A DNA stretch of 64,000 nucleotides from positions 2,100,001-2,164,000 of the forward strand of contig NZ_CP024123.1 in the NCBI RefSeq assembly GCF_002736105.1, written 5' to 3'. The translations under genes and the position numbers were made by a program. Each line of letters begins with the position of its first letter. Positions within the stretch are counted from its first letter, which is position 1. This DNA comes from Solibacillus sp. R5-41. GTDB taxonomy: Bacteria; Bacillota; Bacilli; Bacillales_A; Planococcaceae. Shown piece by piece: positions 23,929 through 33,500 of the stretch. The notes below the pieces were generated by a model. It ran no database searches, was not told the origin of the DNA, and was given only the letters and a program-made list of their open reading frames with translations.

Positions 23929-24252
23929 TTAGAAGGCATCTGGTACTACATTCCAAATGAGATAAATGGCAATCAGTATGTGGAACAAAACCCCGACACT
24001 TAGCATCAGATGGTTCTTGAAACTCTTAAGAATGGCGTTATATTGGTAATATAGCGCAAAAAGAACAAAGGCATAGACGACAGGCATTCCTACGCTGAAC
24101 AGTAATTTACCCTTGTCTGAAACATCTCCTGGTGGTGCGTCGGCGGCATCGAATAAAATGCCCATAATCATAAAAGATAAAAAAATTTCAACAAAATAGG
24201 TGACTGTGGCTACGATTAGAAAATAAGCACCGTAAGCAATCGTTTGTTTCAT
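23929..24252 (-). CDS. Three-helix membrane protein of unknown function
   Basis: 107 aa from MKQTIAYGAYFLIV; three hydrophobic helices and an acidic loop DAADAPPGDVSDKGK. GGAGGAGTTTT decides this ATG over the upstream frame opening at 24294. Family not recognised. Confidence 0.6.
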   Translation of the reverse strand: MKQTIAYGAYFLIVATVTYFVEIFLSFMIMGILFDAADAPPGDVSDKGKLLFSVGMPVVYAFVLFALYYQYNAILKSFKNHLMLSVGVLFHILIAIYLIWNVVPDAF

Positions 24253-24308
24253 AAAACTCCTCCGTGTAAAATCTACTTTAATTAACATTACCACAAATTC
24301 CCGACAAT

Positions 24309-24386
24309 TTATTCAACTAAACTGCTGCGTTAGTTCAAATGGCTTTACACCTTCTTGAAGTAAAGCCCCCATTAGTTGAATAAGCC
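24309..24386. repeat. Repeat unit 24 (A box, short spacer, B box)
   Basis: TTATTCAACTAAAC-TGCTGC-GTTAGTTCAA, spacer GGCTTTACACCTTCTTG, then AAGTAAA-GCCCCC-ATTAGTTGAATAAG. Confidence 0.88.
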
Positions 24387-24403
24387 TATTTTATTGAACG
24401 CCG

Positions 24404-24763
24404 TCAACTATTTGGCAATTCAAATGGATTAGATTTGTTAATTTTATCGTAAAACATAATACCATTTAAATGGTCGAATTCATGTTGTGCAACTAATGCT
24501 TCATATCCACTAAAACTATGTGTAATAATTTCTCCATCAATATTATAAGCACTAATTTTAATTCTTTCATATCGTGGTACATAGCCTAAAACATTTCTAT
24601 TTACAGATAAGCAACCTTCACCATCAGGTAAATAAACTATGTTTATTGAATGACTAGTAATTTTAGGGTTAATTAAAATGTACTCTTTACCATCTATATA
24701 CATAACAAACATTCGCTTGTTTAAGCCTTTTTGATTAGCCGACAAGCCAACACCTGCAAGGCC
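24404..24763 (-). pseudogene. def: N-terminally truncated peptide deformylase
   Basis: The three metal-site motifs are present: GVGLSANQ at the start, EGCLSVN in the middle and QHEFDHLNG near the end. Full deformylases have 40-50 residues before the first motif; here an in-frame stop lies two codons before GLAGVGLSANQ and only a TTG inside the motif could start translation. Motifs 2 and 3 would bind the metal, but the missing N-terminal part should abolish function. Confidence 0.75.
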
Positions 24764-25057
24764 CTATTGCTGAAAAAGGCACAATTCCTCTTCAAGAATT
24801 GCGCCAAATTGTTGAACAAAATTTCAATTAATATCCCCTAAATAAATGTCCCATTCTAAACAAATTGCAGTGAAAAAATTCAGAAAGCGACAGGAGTTTC
24901 AGCTGCAACATTAAACCGATCATTTAAAGAAGAGCAAATCTAGAAAAAATTTGCTCCTATCGTAGTTACCATATGTTACTCATTTTGTAGTAATTTCTAA
25001 TCTTAGCACATAAAAAACCATCTCTATATCCAAAACATCTACACTTAATGTCTTTAC
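24764..25057. other. Gene-free region with recombinase-type HTH relic and hairpin
   Basis: GGCACAATTCCTCTTCAAGA then ATTGCGCC and TTGTTGAAC (24780-24820) resemble the extra-box motif. Plus strand 24863-24943 reads KIQKATGVSAATLNRSFKEE ending at a stop, like the terminal HTH of resolvase-type serine recombinases. GAGCAAAT/ATTTGCTC (24932-24956) is a hairpin downstream of the penicillin-binding protein gene. Confidence 0.4.
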
Positions 25058-27193
25058 TTAGTCCTCATCTTCCTTTTTATCTTTACTATTTCTATCCTTT
25101 TCTTCTTTCTTTCTATCCTTTTCCTTTTTCTTTTCCTCTTCTTTCCTTTCTTTTTCCTCTTCTTTTCTTTCTTTTCTCTCATCTCTTCTTTCCTTTTCCT
25201 CTTCCTCTTCTTTCCTTTCCTCTTCATATTTTTTATTCTTCAACTCTTGTTTATATTTGTTCTCAATCAAAGATAAGTCAAAATTTTCATTAGAAATCTC
25301 CGATGCAGACTTAGATATTATTTCTTTAAAAATTACTGTCGCAGTCCCACTGCTAGTTGATAAAAGATAATGATCTTGATCTGTTTTATCATACCCTAAC
25401 CATATCGTACCGACTAATTGAGGGGTATATCCAACAAACCAATGATCTTTTGCTCCTCCTTCTGATAGAAATGGGAGCTGTGTTGTACCAGTTTTTCCTG
25501 CTATTTCTACACCTTCAACCTGAGCCTTTATCCCCGAACCTTCATTTACAACACCTTTAAGCATATATGTCATTTTTTGAGCAACATCTGGTTCAGTAAC
25601 TCGCGTCGCATTTTTCTTCCATTCTCCAAGTAGATTCCCATTTGCATCCTCTATTTTTTGAATGGCATGTGCCTCTACCATTAATCCATTATTGGCAAAT
25701 GTCGAGAATGCTTGTGCCATTAATAATGGTGATGTTCCTTTAGACATTCCTCCTAGAGCTAACCCAAGTCCATGATCTTCTTCAATTAATGGGATACCGA
25801 AACGCTCTACTGCATTTATCCCGTAATCCAATCCCATTTTGTTTAATAACCAAACTGCTGGTACATTATATGAGTTAACTACGGCATCATACATCGTCAC
25901 TTGACCACGGTATTGCTTATCATAGTTAGTCGGTTGATATCCATCTATATTAAGCGGGTTATCCTCTAACAAATCAAATGTATCATATCCTTGTTCCAAA
26001 GCTGGTGTATACACTGCTAATGGTTTCATTATTGATCCAGGCTGGCGTATTAATTGTGTAGCATGATTGAAACCACGAAAAGTATGTTCGCCTCTTCCAC
26101 CAACAAGAGCGTTAATTCCACCGGTTGAAGGATTAATAAAGATACCTCCACTTTGAATCAACTGATCCGTCTGACTTTCTGGAAACAAATTTCCGTTTTC
26201 ATATACTTCTTCAGTAGCATTCTGAATAGTAGGATTTAATTCAGTATAAAAATGAAGCCCACCAGAAAGTACTTCATTTTCTGTCAGATCATATTTTTGA
26301 ATTGCTTCCTCGATGATATGATCTACATAATAAGGATATTTACCTTTGTACTTGTCATCGATCTTCTTACTTTCTAATACAATAGTCTGTTTCTTCGCCT
26401 TTTCAACATCACTTTGGTCAATATATCCCTCATTTTTCATTAATGTTAAGACTATATTTCTTCTTTCAACTGCCTTATCTAAATTTTTTATAGGTGACAG
26501 AACAGAAGGCGCCTTAATTAAACCAGCAAGAATTGTAGATTCACTTAACGACAATTCACTTACATCTTTTCCAAAATAAGTTTGAGCAGCACGTTGAATG
26601 CCCCAAGCTCCCTCACCGAAATAAATTTGATTTAAGTATCGTTCAAGGATTTCATCTTTGGTATAAGTTCGTTCAATTTTTTTAGTTAAAATTAATTCTT
26701 TTATCTTTCTTGTAAAGGTACGTTCATGTGTTAGAAAAACATTTTTTGCTAACTGCTGTGTAATTGTGCTTCCGCCCGCAACAACTTCTCCACTTATCAA
26801 GTTTTGAAAAAATGCCCGAATGATACCTATATAATTAACACCATTATGCTTATAAAAACGCTGGTCCTCTGTTGATATAACAGCTTGTATGACTTCTTTT
26901 GGTATTTCTTCTATACTAACTCCTTCAATATTTGAATTAGATATCTTGCTTGCAATGTCTCCGTTTTGATCATATATAATAGTTGGCTGTGGAACCGGAT
27001 TTTCTAATTTACTAATATCACTTTTCCAGATAAAGATATTAAAAATAAATAAACTAATTAAGACAAACGTTATACCTGCCAATACTAACTTAACTACAAA
27101 ACTTTTAGATTGTATCTTATTCCATACAGTATTCCTAGACAATTTGCGTTCTTGTCTTCTTTCCATTCTTCCCACTTCTATTCCCACCTTCAA
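25058..27193 (-). CDS. Class A penicillin-binding protein with charged low-complexity tail
   Basis: About 711 aa, PbpF/PBP1A-like. One membrane helix (about 35-57), GT51 glycosyltransferase domain with STEDQRFYKHNGVN and GGSTITQQLAKNVFL, then a transpeptidase domain with SxxK in PGSIMKPLAV, SxN in VNSYNVPAVW and KTG in AGKTGTTQLP. The last about 65 residues are almost only Lys, Glu, Arg and Asp (EEERKEEEEEKERRDERK...), unlike the Ser/Pro-rich tails of many relatives. The start is uncertain: AAGGTGGGAATAGAA precedes a GTG at 27175, with ATG at 27166; the TTG at 27193 overlaps that site. By far a housekeeping-sized gene among small cassettes. Confidence 0.9.
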   Translation of the reverse strand: MKVGIEVGRMERRQERKLSRNTVWNKIQSKSFVVKLVLAGITFVLISLFIFNIFIWKSDISKLENPVPQPTIIYDQNGDIASKISNSNIEGVSIEEIPKEVIQAVISTEDQRFYKHNGVNYIGIIRAFFQNLISGEVVAGGSTITQQLAKNVFLTHERTFTRKIKELILTKKIERTYTKDEILERYLNQIYFGEGAWGIQRAAQTYFGKDVSELSLSESTILAGLIKAPSVLSPIKNLDKAVERRNIVLTLMKNEGYIDQSDVEKAKKQTIVLESKKIDDKYKGKYPYYVDHIIEEAIQKYDLTENEVLSGGLHFYTELNPTIQNATEEVYENGNLFPESQTDQLIQSGGIFINPSTGGINALVGGRGEHTFRGFNHATQLIRQPGSIMKPLAVYTPALEQGYDTFDLLEDNPLNIDGYQPTNYDKQYRGQVTMYDAVVNSYNVPAVWLLNKMGLDYGINAVERFGIPLIEEDHGLGLALGGMSKGTSPLLMAQAFSTFANNGLMVEAHAIQKIEDANGNLLGEWKKNATRVTEPDVAQKMTYMLKGVVNEGSGIKAQVEGVEIAGKTGTTQLPFLSEGGAKDHWFVGYTPQLVGTIWLGYDKTDQDHYLLSTSSGTATVIFKEIISKSASEISNENFDLSLIENKYKQELKNKKYEEERKEEEEEKERRDERKERKEEEKERKEEEKKKEKDRKKEEKDRNSKDKKEDED

Positions 27194-27313
27194 GCTTATT
27201 AATACACATTGCTTTATTGTTAAATATCTAACATTTTAAGTCAATACATAATAAAAAATTAACATTCTAAATTTATTTCTTTACCCCATTGTAGATATGC
27301 CTTACTCCATTAA

Positions 27314-27441
27314 ATGGCCCGATTGTTGAACACAAGTTAAACAACACTCTTCAACTAAACTTCTGCGTTAGTTTAATAAAGAAAAAAAGAGCTGCCAACG
27401 CAACTCAATGTTCTTCAAGTAAAGTACCCTATAATTTAAGT
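27314..27441. repeat. Repeat unit 25 (GATTGTTG motif, A box, class I spacer, degenerate B box)
   Basis: TGGCCCGATTGTTGAAC, AAGTTAAACAACACTC, A box TTCAACTAAAC-TTCTGC-GTTAGTTTAATAAAG, class I spacer GAGCTGCCAACGCAACTC, degraded B box AAGTAAAGTACCCTATAATT with tail TTCTTCACAA. The 95 bases to the next gene hold no feature I recognise. Confidence 0.85.
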
Positions 27442-27538
27442 TTTTTTCTTCACAACAAACAGTTCTTTTTACAGGAGTTGCACCTTTATCATCCATAGAA
27501 AAAGAGCTCCCCTAATTATTGGAAACCCCCAGTTTATC

Positions 27539-27961
27539 CTACTTAATTCTTTGAGCAATGGGGTGATCAACATTTAGTTGTAACAAATCCCATGAATTCC
27601 CATACAAATCCTTAAACACTGCAACTATTCCATATGATTGCTCTTTTGGTTCTCTCTCAAATTCAATTCCTTTTGATTTCATATCGTTATAATCTCTCCA
27701 AAAATCGTCAGTATTTAAGAAAAGAAAAACTCTACCGCCCGTCTGATTACCTATAAAGGTTTCCTGCTCAGGTTTAGATGCTTTAGCTAATAATATTGTG
27801 GTACCTACTGAACCAGGAGGGGACACCACTACCCAGCGTTTGTTTTGTTCTGGTTGATAAATATCTTCGACTAATTCAAAATTTAGCTTCTTTGTATAGA
27901 ATTCTATTGCTTCATCGTAGTCTTTTACTACTAATGCGATATGAACTATTGATTGAATCAT
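27539..27961 (-). CDS. VOC (glyoxalase/bleomycin-resistance/dioxygenase) family protein
   Basis: 140 aa. Start IVHIALVVKDYDEAIEFYTK, with His as first metal ligand; FKDLYGNSWDLLQ is the typical C-terminal strand. Metal-dependent fold; substrate unknown. AGGAGAGACAATA precedes ATG. Single-gene cassette. Confidence 0.85.
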   Translation of the reverse strand: MIQSIVHIALVVKDYDEAIEFYTKKLNFELVEDIYQPEQNKRWVVVSPPGSVGTTILLAKASKPEQETFIGNQTGGRVFLFLNTDDFWRDYNDMKSKGIEFEREPKEQSYGIVAVFKDLYGNSWDLLQLNVDHPIAQRIK

Positions 27962-28060
27962 TATTGTCTCTCCTATTGTTATAGAATGATTAAGTCACTT
28001 TGTATTTTAGCACTTTTATTACTGACTAACACTTTTATGACATAAGAAAAATGACATTTC

Positions 28061-28090
28061 TTTATTTAAGTAAACTGCTCCGTTAGTAAA
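28061..28090. repeat. A-type box left of recombinase relic (unit 26)
   Basis: TTTATTTAAGTAAAC-TGCTCC-GTTAGTAAAAA; followed by ACGACTGCTCTATTGAACAA, a variant of the extra-box motif. Confidence 0.75.
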
Positions 28091-28117
28091 AAAAACGACT
28101 GCTCTATTGAACAATCG

Positions 28118-28321
28118 AAGCGGATCTCCGATCGTGCTGAAATTAATAAAGAGATTCATCCACACCAACGTAGACACAGCTATGCAACTCACTTGTTGAA
28201 TAATGGCGCTCCTATTGAAATCATTCAAAGTCTTATGGGGCATGAGAAAAGTGAAACCACAAGGTTATACGCTCAATTATGCGGAAAACTACGGAAAGAG
28301 TATTATCAAAAGTACTTTTAA
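28118..28321 (+). pseudogene. C-terminal fragment of a tyrosine recombinase (integrase)
   Basis: About 67 codons reading EIHPHQRRHSYATHLLNNG, APIEIIQSLMGHEKSETTRL and YAQL. The HxxR (HPHQRRHSYATHLL), second His (GHEKSE) and nucleophile Tyr (RLYAQL) of the family are all present; the first Arg/Lys region and the N-terminal domain are missing and no start codon is available. It is on the plus strand, opposite to nearly all cassette genes, between two array boxes near the right border of the array, the place where an integron integrase would stand. It is XerC/D-phage-like in sequence; no integron-specific insert can be judged. Confidence 0.85.
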
Positions 28322-28330
28322 ATGTAAAAT

Positions 28331-28356
28331 GAGCAACGTCATAAAAGACGTTGCTC
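28331..28356 (+). terminator. Hairpin after the recombinase relic
   Basis: GAGCAACGTC-ATAAAA-GACGTTGCTC, 9 bases past the stop, followed by an AT-rich stretch. Confidence 0.75.
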
Positions 28357-28359
28357 TAC

Positions 28360-28388
28360 TTTATTAAAGCACCCCGTTAGTTTAAGTG
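28360..28388. repeat. B-type box right of recombinase relic
   Basis: TTTATTAAAGCACCCCGTTA then GTTTAAGTG, with tail AAAACATTCACAAA. Confidence 0.8.
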
Positions 28389-28468
28389 AAAACATTCACA
28401 AAAATATTAGTAATCGCACTATAAAAACTGTTCATTTTGTAACATCACTTTGTCGAATCGACTACTTC

Positions 28469-30280
28469 TTATTCAATATCATCCAAAGAAGTTAATTTTA
28501 GAAATTCCTCAGCATCTTTCACACATATTTCCATTCCTTTTTCCCAAAATTCCTCCGAAGTAATGTCTTCCCCTAAATGTTTCATAACTAAATCTTCAAC
28601 GGTCATACTTCCTGAATCACGAAGTAAGTTCAGATAATCCTTTTCAAACTCATTCCCTTTTTCCTTTGCCTTTGCAAAGATACCTAAAGCAAAAAAATAC
28701 CCAAAAGTATATGGGAAATTATAAAAAGGAGATTGCGTAATATAATAATGTGGTGTCCATACCCAAGAATAAGTGGAAGGCTGTTCTAGTGATTCATCAT
28801 ACGCTTCATGTATTGCATCTCTCATTAACTGAGTTAGACGAGCTGATGAAACAATCCCTTCTTTACGTTCTTCGTAAAATCTCTGCTCGAATAAAAATCT
28901 CGAATGAATATTCATAAAATTCATAACACTACATTTTAATTTTTCATCCAATATAATCAACTTATCTTCTTTTGACTTTGCCTTTTGCATAGCGGCATCA
29001 AAAATAATCATTTCTGAAAAGGTTGATGCAGTTTCAGCAACGCTCATAGGATAACGTTTATTCACCCCATTAACAGACTTCATAGCATAATTATGGAAAG
29101 CATGACCCAATTCATGAACAAGAGTTAACACATTCAAAAAAGTACCCCCAAATGTCATAAAAACTCTTGATTCACCAGTGAGCGGAAAAGCAGCACAAAA
29201 CGGAACAGCGGACTTATTGGCACGGTCTTCAGCTTCTATCCAAGCTTCATGGAAAGCTTGCTTAACGAAACCTTCTAATTCGGTTCCAAACTGACTAAAA
29301 TGTTCCGTAATTAGTATAGCGGCTTCATCGTATTCTATCTTTTGATTACTATTGGTAACGGGAGCCCAAAAGTTATATGCTTTCATGCTGGAATCACCCA
29401 TCATTTCAGCTTTTCGATTCAAGTAATTAGAGAAAGGTTTTTTATATTTACTGATTACTGACCACATAGCATTCAGTGTTTCTTCCTTCATTCTGTTATC
29501 TTTCAAAGGTGCTTCTAATACACTTTTTACTCCAGACTTTTTATATACTTGTAAACGGAAGCCAGCAATGTGATTTAATATTTTTGCAAATAGCTCTTCT
29601 TTTTCTTCCCCTATAGATTCTAAAGCATTATGAGATTCCTTTCTCACTTCCTCATTAGGATGTGACCGTAAGTTAATTGCTTGTCCTACTGATAAATTCT
29701 TTTCTTTTCCATCAACTTGAACATTTACGTTAATACTACTTACTAGCGCATTATAAAAATGACCCCACGCATGATATCCATCAGCCATTAAATCAGATAT
29801 TAAATTTTTCTCTTCATCAGAAAAATGCTTATCTGTATTTTCACGCCATTCGTTTAGAACAAATCTATAATCTTCTAATTCTTTAGTTTCAATTAAACTT
29901 TCCCATACATCCTGCTTTGTATTTGCTAATATTATTTTCACCTTTGATAATTTTTTTTCAAAATTGGATTCTATTTGAGCTACTTTTCCTCGCAAAGTTG
30001 CAGCATCCTGATCTTTTGTGTTTTGTGAATGAAGACAAGTGATAAAAGAATTAGCTTGTGACAAGTTGACGCGAATTTCACCAATATATTCCACTAACTT
30101 TCTCAAGTTAGCCGCTTCATTTGTTGCTAATGAAGTAGTATATGATTTAACACATCGTTCTAAATCACGACCAAGAACTTCCAACCTCTTTATATAATCT
30201 AAAAATTGATTTGATTTGCTTCCACCTAGAAAAATCTTATCCAAATTCCAATTCTTTTGATACCCCATTTTCTCCATCAT
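28469..30280 (-). CDS. pepF: M3 family oligoendopeptidase F
   Basis: 603 aa cytosolic zinc metallopeptidase that cuts short peptides. The HExxH motif is in TLVHELGHAFHNYAM (about residue 390) and the third ligand Glu in AETASTFSEM about 25 residues later. AGGAGGAAG precedes the ATG. Length is normal for PepF (about 600). It is the last gene enclosed by array boxes (28360 and 30344). Confidence 0.9.
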   Translation of the reverse strand: MMEKMGYQKNWNLDKIFLGGSKSNQFLDYIKRLEVLGRDLERCVKSYTTSLATNEAANLRKLVEYIGEIRVNLSQANSFITCLHSQNTKDQDAATLRGKVAQIESNFEKKLSKVKIILANTKQDVWESLIETKELEDYRFVLNEWRENTDKHFSDEEKNLISDLMADGYHAWGHFYNALVSSINVNVQVDGKEKNLSVGQAINLRSHPNEEVRKESHNALESIGEEKEELFAKILNHIAGFRLQVYKKSGVKSVLEAPLKDNRMKEETLNAMWSVISKYKKPFSNYLNRKAEMMGDSSMKAYNFWAPVTNSNQKIEYDEAAILITEHFSQFGTELEGFVKQAFHEAWIEAEDRANKSAVPFCAAFPLTGESRVFMTFGGTFLNVLTLVHELGHAFHNYAMKSVNGVNKRYPMSVAETASTFSEMIIFDAAMQKAKSKEDKLIILDEKLKCSVMNFMNIHSRFLFEQRFYEERKEGIVSSARLTQLMRDAIHEAYDESLEQPSTYSWVWTPHYYITQSPFYNFPYTFGYFFALGIFAKAKEKGNEFEKDYLNLLRDSGSMTVEDLVMKHLGEDITSEEFWEKGMEICVKDAEEFLKLTSLDDIE

Positions 30281-30343
30281 CTTCCTCCTAGAATAATATG
30301 TATTAAATCCACACCGAACATATATTCCGATTTTAGCATATAC

Positions 30344-30410
30344 TTATTCAACTAAACTGCAGGTTAGTTTAAGTACATTTCTTCACAATATTTATATTTA
30401 CATTAACATA
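30344..30410. repeat. Last clear array box (unit 27), right border
   Basis: TTATTCAACTAAAC-TGCAG-GTTAGTTTAAG then TACATTTCTTCACAAT and ACATTAACATAAATATCCAA (30393-30412), a tail also found after the box at 17413. Confidence 0.85.
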
Positions 30411-30522
30411 AATATCCAAAAAAAATCATCTAACCTCTAAGAAATCTATAGAGGAAATATGATTTTAATCAATCTTTATTTCAAATTATCGATCAAACTT
30501 TATTACAAAGCTACAAGAAAAA

Positions 30523-30546
30523 CAGCCTGCGAATTTTCACAGGCTG
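30523..30546. terminator. Terminator of the RND pump gene
   Basis: CAGCCTG-CGAATTTTCA-CAGGCTG, T-rich in both directions (an A run precedes and a T run follows); directly downstream of the pump gene on the minus strand. Confidence 0.8.
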
Positions 30547-30557
30547 CTTTTCGACTA

Positions 30558-33500
30558 TTAATTATCTTTTACATCTTTACGATTTTTCTTTAGCATTTTT
30601 GATAATAGTTCATACACAATTGGAACGATGATTAATGTTAATACTGTCGATGATAATAAACCACCGATTACTGTGACCGCTAAATCTTGTGAAATTAAGC
30701 CACCACCAGCACCGCCAAATGCCATTGGAAGCATCGCTCCAATTGTCGCAATTGCCGTCATTAAAATTGGTCGTAATCGCGTTGCCCCCGCTTCTAAAAT
30801 CGCATCACGCATGTTCATGCCATCATGTTCCATATGAATAATTCGGTCCACGAGTACGATTGCATTCGTCACGACGATACCAATTAACATGAGTAGACCC
30901 ATTAATACAGAAACCGAAATCGTTAGACCCGATGCCCATAAGCCGACCCAAGAACCGATTACCGCGAATGGTAATGAGAATAGAATTGCAAATGGTGCTA
31001 GGCCCTCACCGAATGTTACGACTAAAATGAAGTAAACAATCGCGATAGCTGCTATCATAGCTAGCGCAAGCTGTGTAAATGTTTCAGCCATATCAGCTGC
31101 AACCCCACCAACACCTGTTGTTACGCCTTTTGGTAAATCTAAGTCAGCCATTATTTCATCGGCAGCAGAAGTTGCTTTTGAAATATCTTTATCCGTAATT
31201 GTACCTGAAACCGTCGCAAAGAATTCCCCTTTTTGACGTGATAAAGAAGTTAATGTTGTGCCTTCTTCCACTTTAACTAACTCACCAAGTGTCAGCGTAG
31301 TACCCATTGCAGTTTGGACTGGTGTTTTTAATAACTCATCAATAGAAGCCGCACTTGTTTTTGCATCACGTTGAACAACAACATTAATGTCATTTCCGTT
31401 GCTTTCAACTGTTGTTAACACTTCTTTTGACGTATCCGCTTGTAACGCCATTAAAATTTGAGCTGTTGTTAAGCCGTATTGTAAGACGTCTTGCTGATCC
31501 ACTTTTAATACATGCTCAACATATGGGTTCGAAGCATTTGATTTAATTTCTTCTAAACCATCAATGCCTTGTAGAGCGCCCTCGACTTCTGTTACCGCTG
31601 TACGCAACTTATCTAAATCTTCACTATAAAGCGTGTAGCTTACTTCATTAGAAGACATGCCACTCATTCCGAAGTTTTGCGTTTTCCATTCACCAGATTG
31701 ACCGATGTTGAAAATATAGTCTTCTACTTCTTTTTTCGCCTTTGTGAATTTTTCAACTTCCATTTCTGGATCAAAGATTAAATACATTAATCCGCCACCA
31801 GCACCGCCGCCCATCATCATAGCAGACGGGTCTGTTGAAGCTTCTGTTGTCACAGATAATTGTAAAATATCAATATCGTCACGTTTTAATAATTCTTTTT
31901 CAACGGCTTCAATATTGGCTAATGTGTTATCGATTAATTCCCCTGTGCCTGGTGTGTATGTTAAATACATCACCTTCTCTTCTTGTGAGCCCATGAAGCT
32001 AAAGCCAATTAATGGTGTTAGCATTAATGAACCAACAAGCATTGCAACGGCAACAATTGAAGTAATCCATTTATGATTTAGACATTTTTCTAGGAAATTA
32101 CGATAAGCAATCGCTAATTTTCCAACTTCTTTATGCTGACTTTCTTCTTTTACCCCGTAAATTTTCTTACGGAATAGGAAGTGAGAAAGTGCTGGTACGA
32201 TTGTAACCGCAACGACTAATGACGCACCTAATGCAAATGACATCGTTAAAGCAAATGGCATGAATAATTCACTCACCATACCGCCAACAAAAATTAGTGG
32301 TGCGAATACAGCCACTGTTACTAATGTTGAAGAAAAGATTGGTTTGAACATTTCAATCGTTGCTACACGAATTAGTGCGCGCCCTTGTAGTTTTTCATCT
32401 TTCAAGTGCATGCGTCGGTAAATGTTTTCAACGACGACGATGGAGTCATCAATAACACGACCAATTGCGACCGTGATGGCACCGAGCGTCATAATATTTA
32501 ACGTAATATCTAACCAGTTTAATAAGAGTAATGCCATAAACACAGAAACCGGAATCGAAATGATTGAAATAATTGTAGATTTAAAGTCACGTAGGAATAA
32601 TAAAATTATTAGGATCGCAATTAAGCCACCAAATACCGCTTTCTCAATCATTGTGAAAACAGAATCTTCAATTGGTTTCCCTTGGTCAAGTGAAATATCC
32701 ACTTGTAAACCATTGATTAATTTTTTCTCTTCCTCAATTAACTCTTTCACGGCATTTACAACCGTCACGGTATTCGCATCTTGCCCTTTTACGATTTGAA
32801 TGGCAATCGCATCTTTACCGTTTGTACGTGAAACGGATTGAACTTTACCAACTGTTTTAATGTCGGCAATCTCTCCTAATTTCACGAATGGTGCTGGATT
32901 TGTTTCAGATGGTGTAACTGGGATGAGCATTTCTTTTAAATCATCCATTGTTTTGAACTTGCCATCAATTGCAACAGCTTGTTCCCCATCTTTAAATTCA
33001 TATAAACCAAGTGAAATTGCTAAATCACTCGCCTGTATCATTTGTTTCACGGAATCCTCTGTTAAACCAAGGTCCGCCATTTTCTTTTTATCATATGTGA
33101 ATGAAACTTCTTCAATATGTTGACCGGTAATCGTTGCAGATGCAACCCCGTCAATTTTGTTGATTTTTGGTAGAATGATATCTTCTACTGTTGATGTTAA
33201 CTCGACAATGTTTTCTTCAGTGCTGCTCATCGATAACGCAACAACTGGCATCATGTTCATACTAATCGCCATAACTGTTGGCTTTTCTACCTCTTCAGGT
33301 AATGTAACACTATCTAACGCCGATTCTAGTTGGCGTTTCTTTTCATCCATATCTATGCCGTACTCATATTCCACTTGAACTTGAGAGACATTTGATGAGG
33401 AAGTTGAATACACAGCCTTTACATCTTCTAAACTTTCAATTGCTTTTTCCAATGGTACGGAAACATCATCCATCACTTGTTCGGGTGTTGCACCAGGATA

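Noticed and set aside
25048-25293. Plus-strand ORF rich in Leu, Phe, Tyr, Pro and Ser
   Set aside because: Mirror image of the Lys/Glu-rich tail of the penicillin-binding protein on the other strand.
775-30410. CRISPR array
   Set aside because: Repeats are dyad boxes of two alternating types with genes of very different size between them; no short unique spacers of constant length and no cas genes.
775-30410. Classical integron with attC sites
   Set aside because: GTTAGTT fails the GTTRRRY core at its third R, the A-to-B unit does not fold as one long attC hairpin, and no intact IntI is present. I describe it as integron-like only.
775-30410. Chromosomal dif or Acinetobacter pdif sites
   Set aside because: The arm sequences do not resemble Bacillus dif; only the overall arm-centre-arm geometry is shared.
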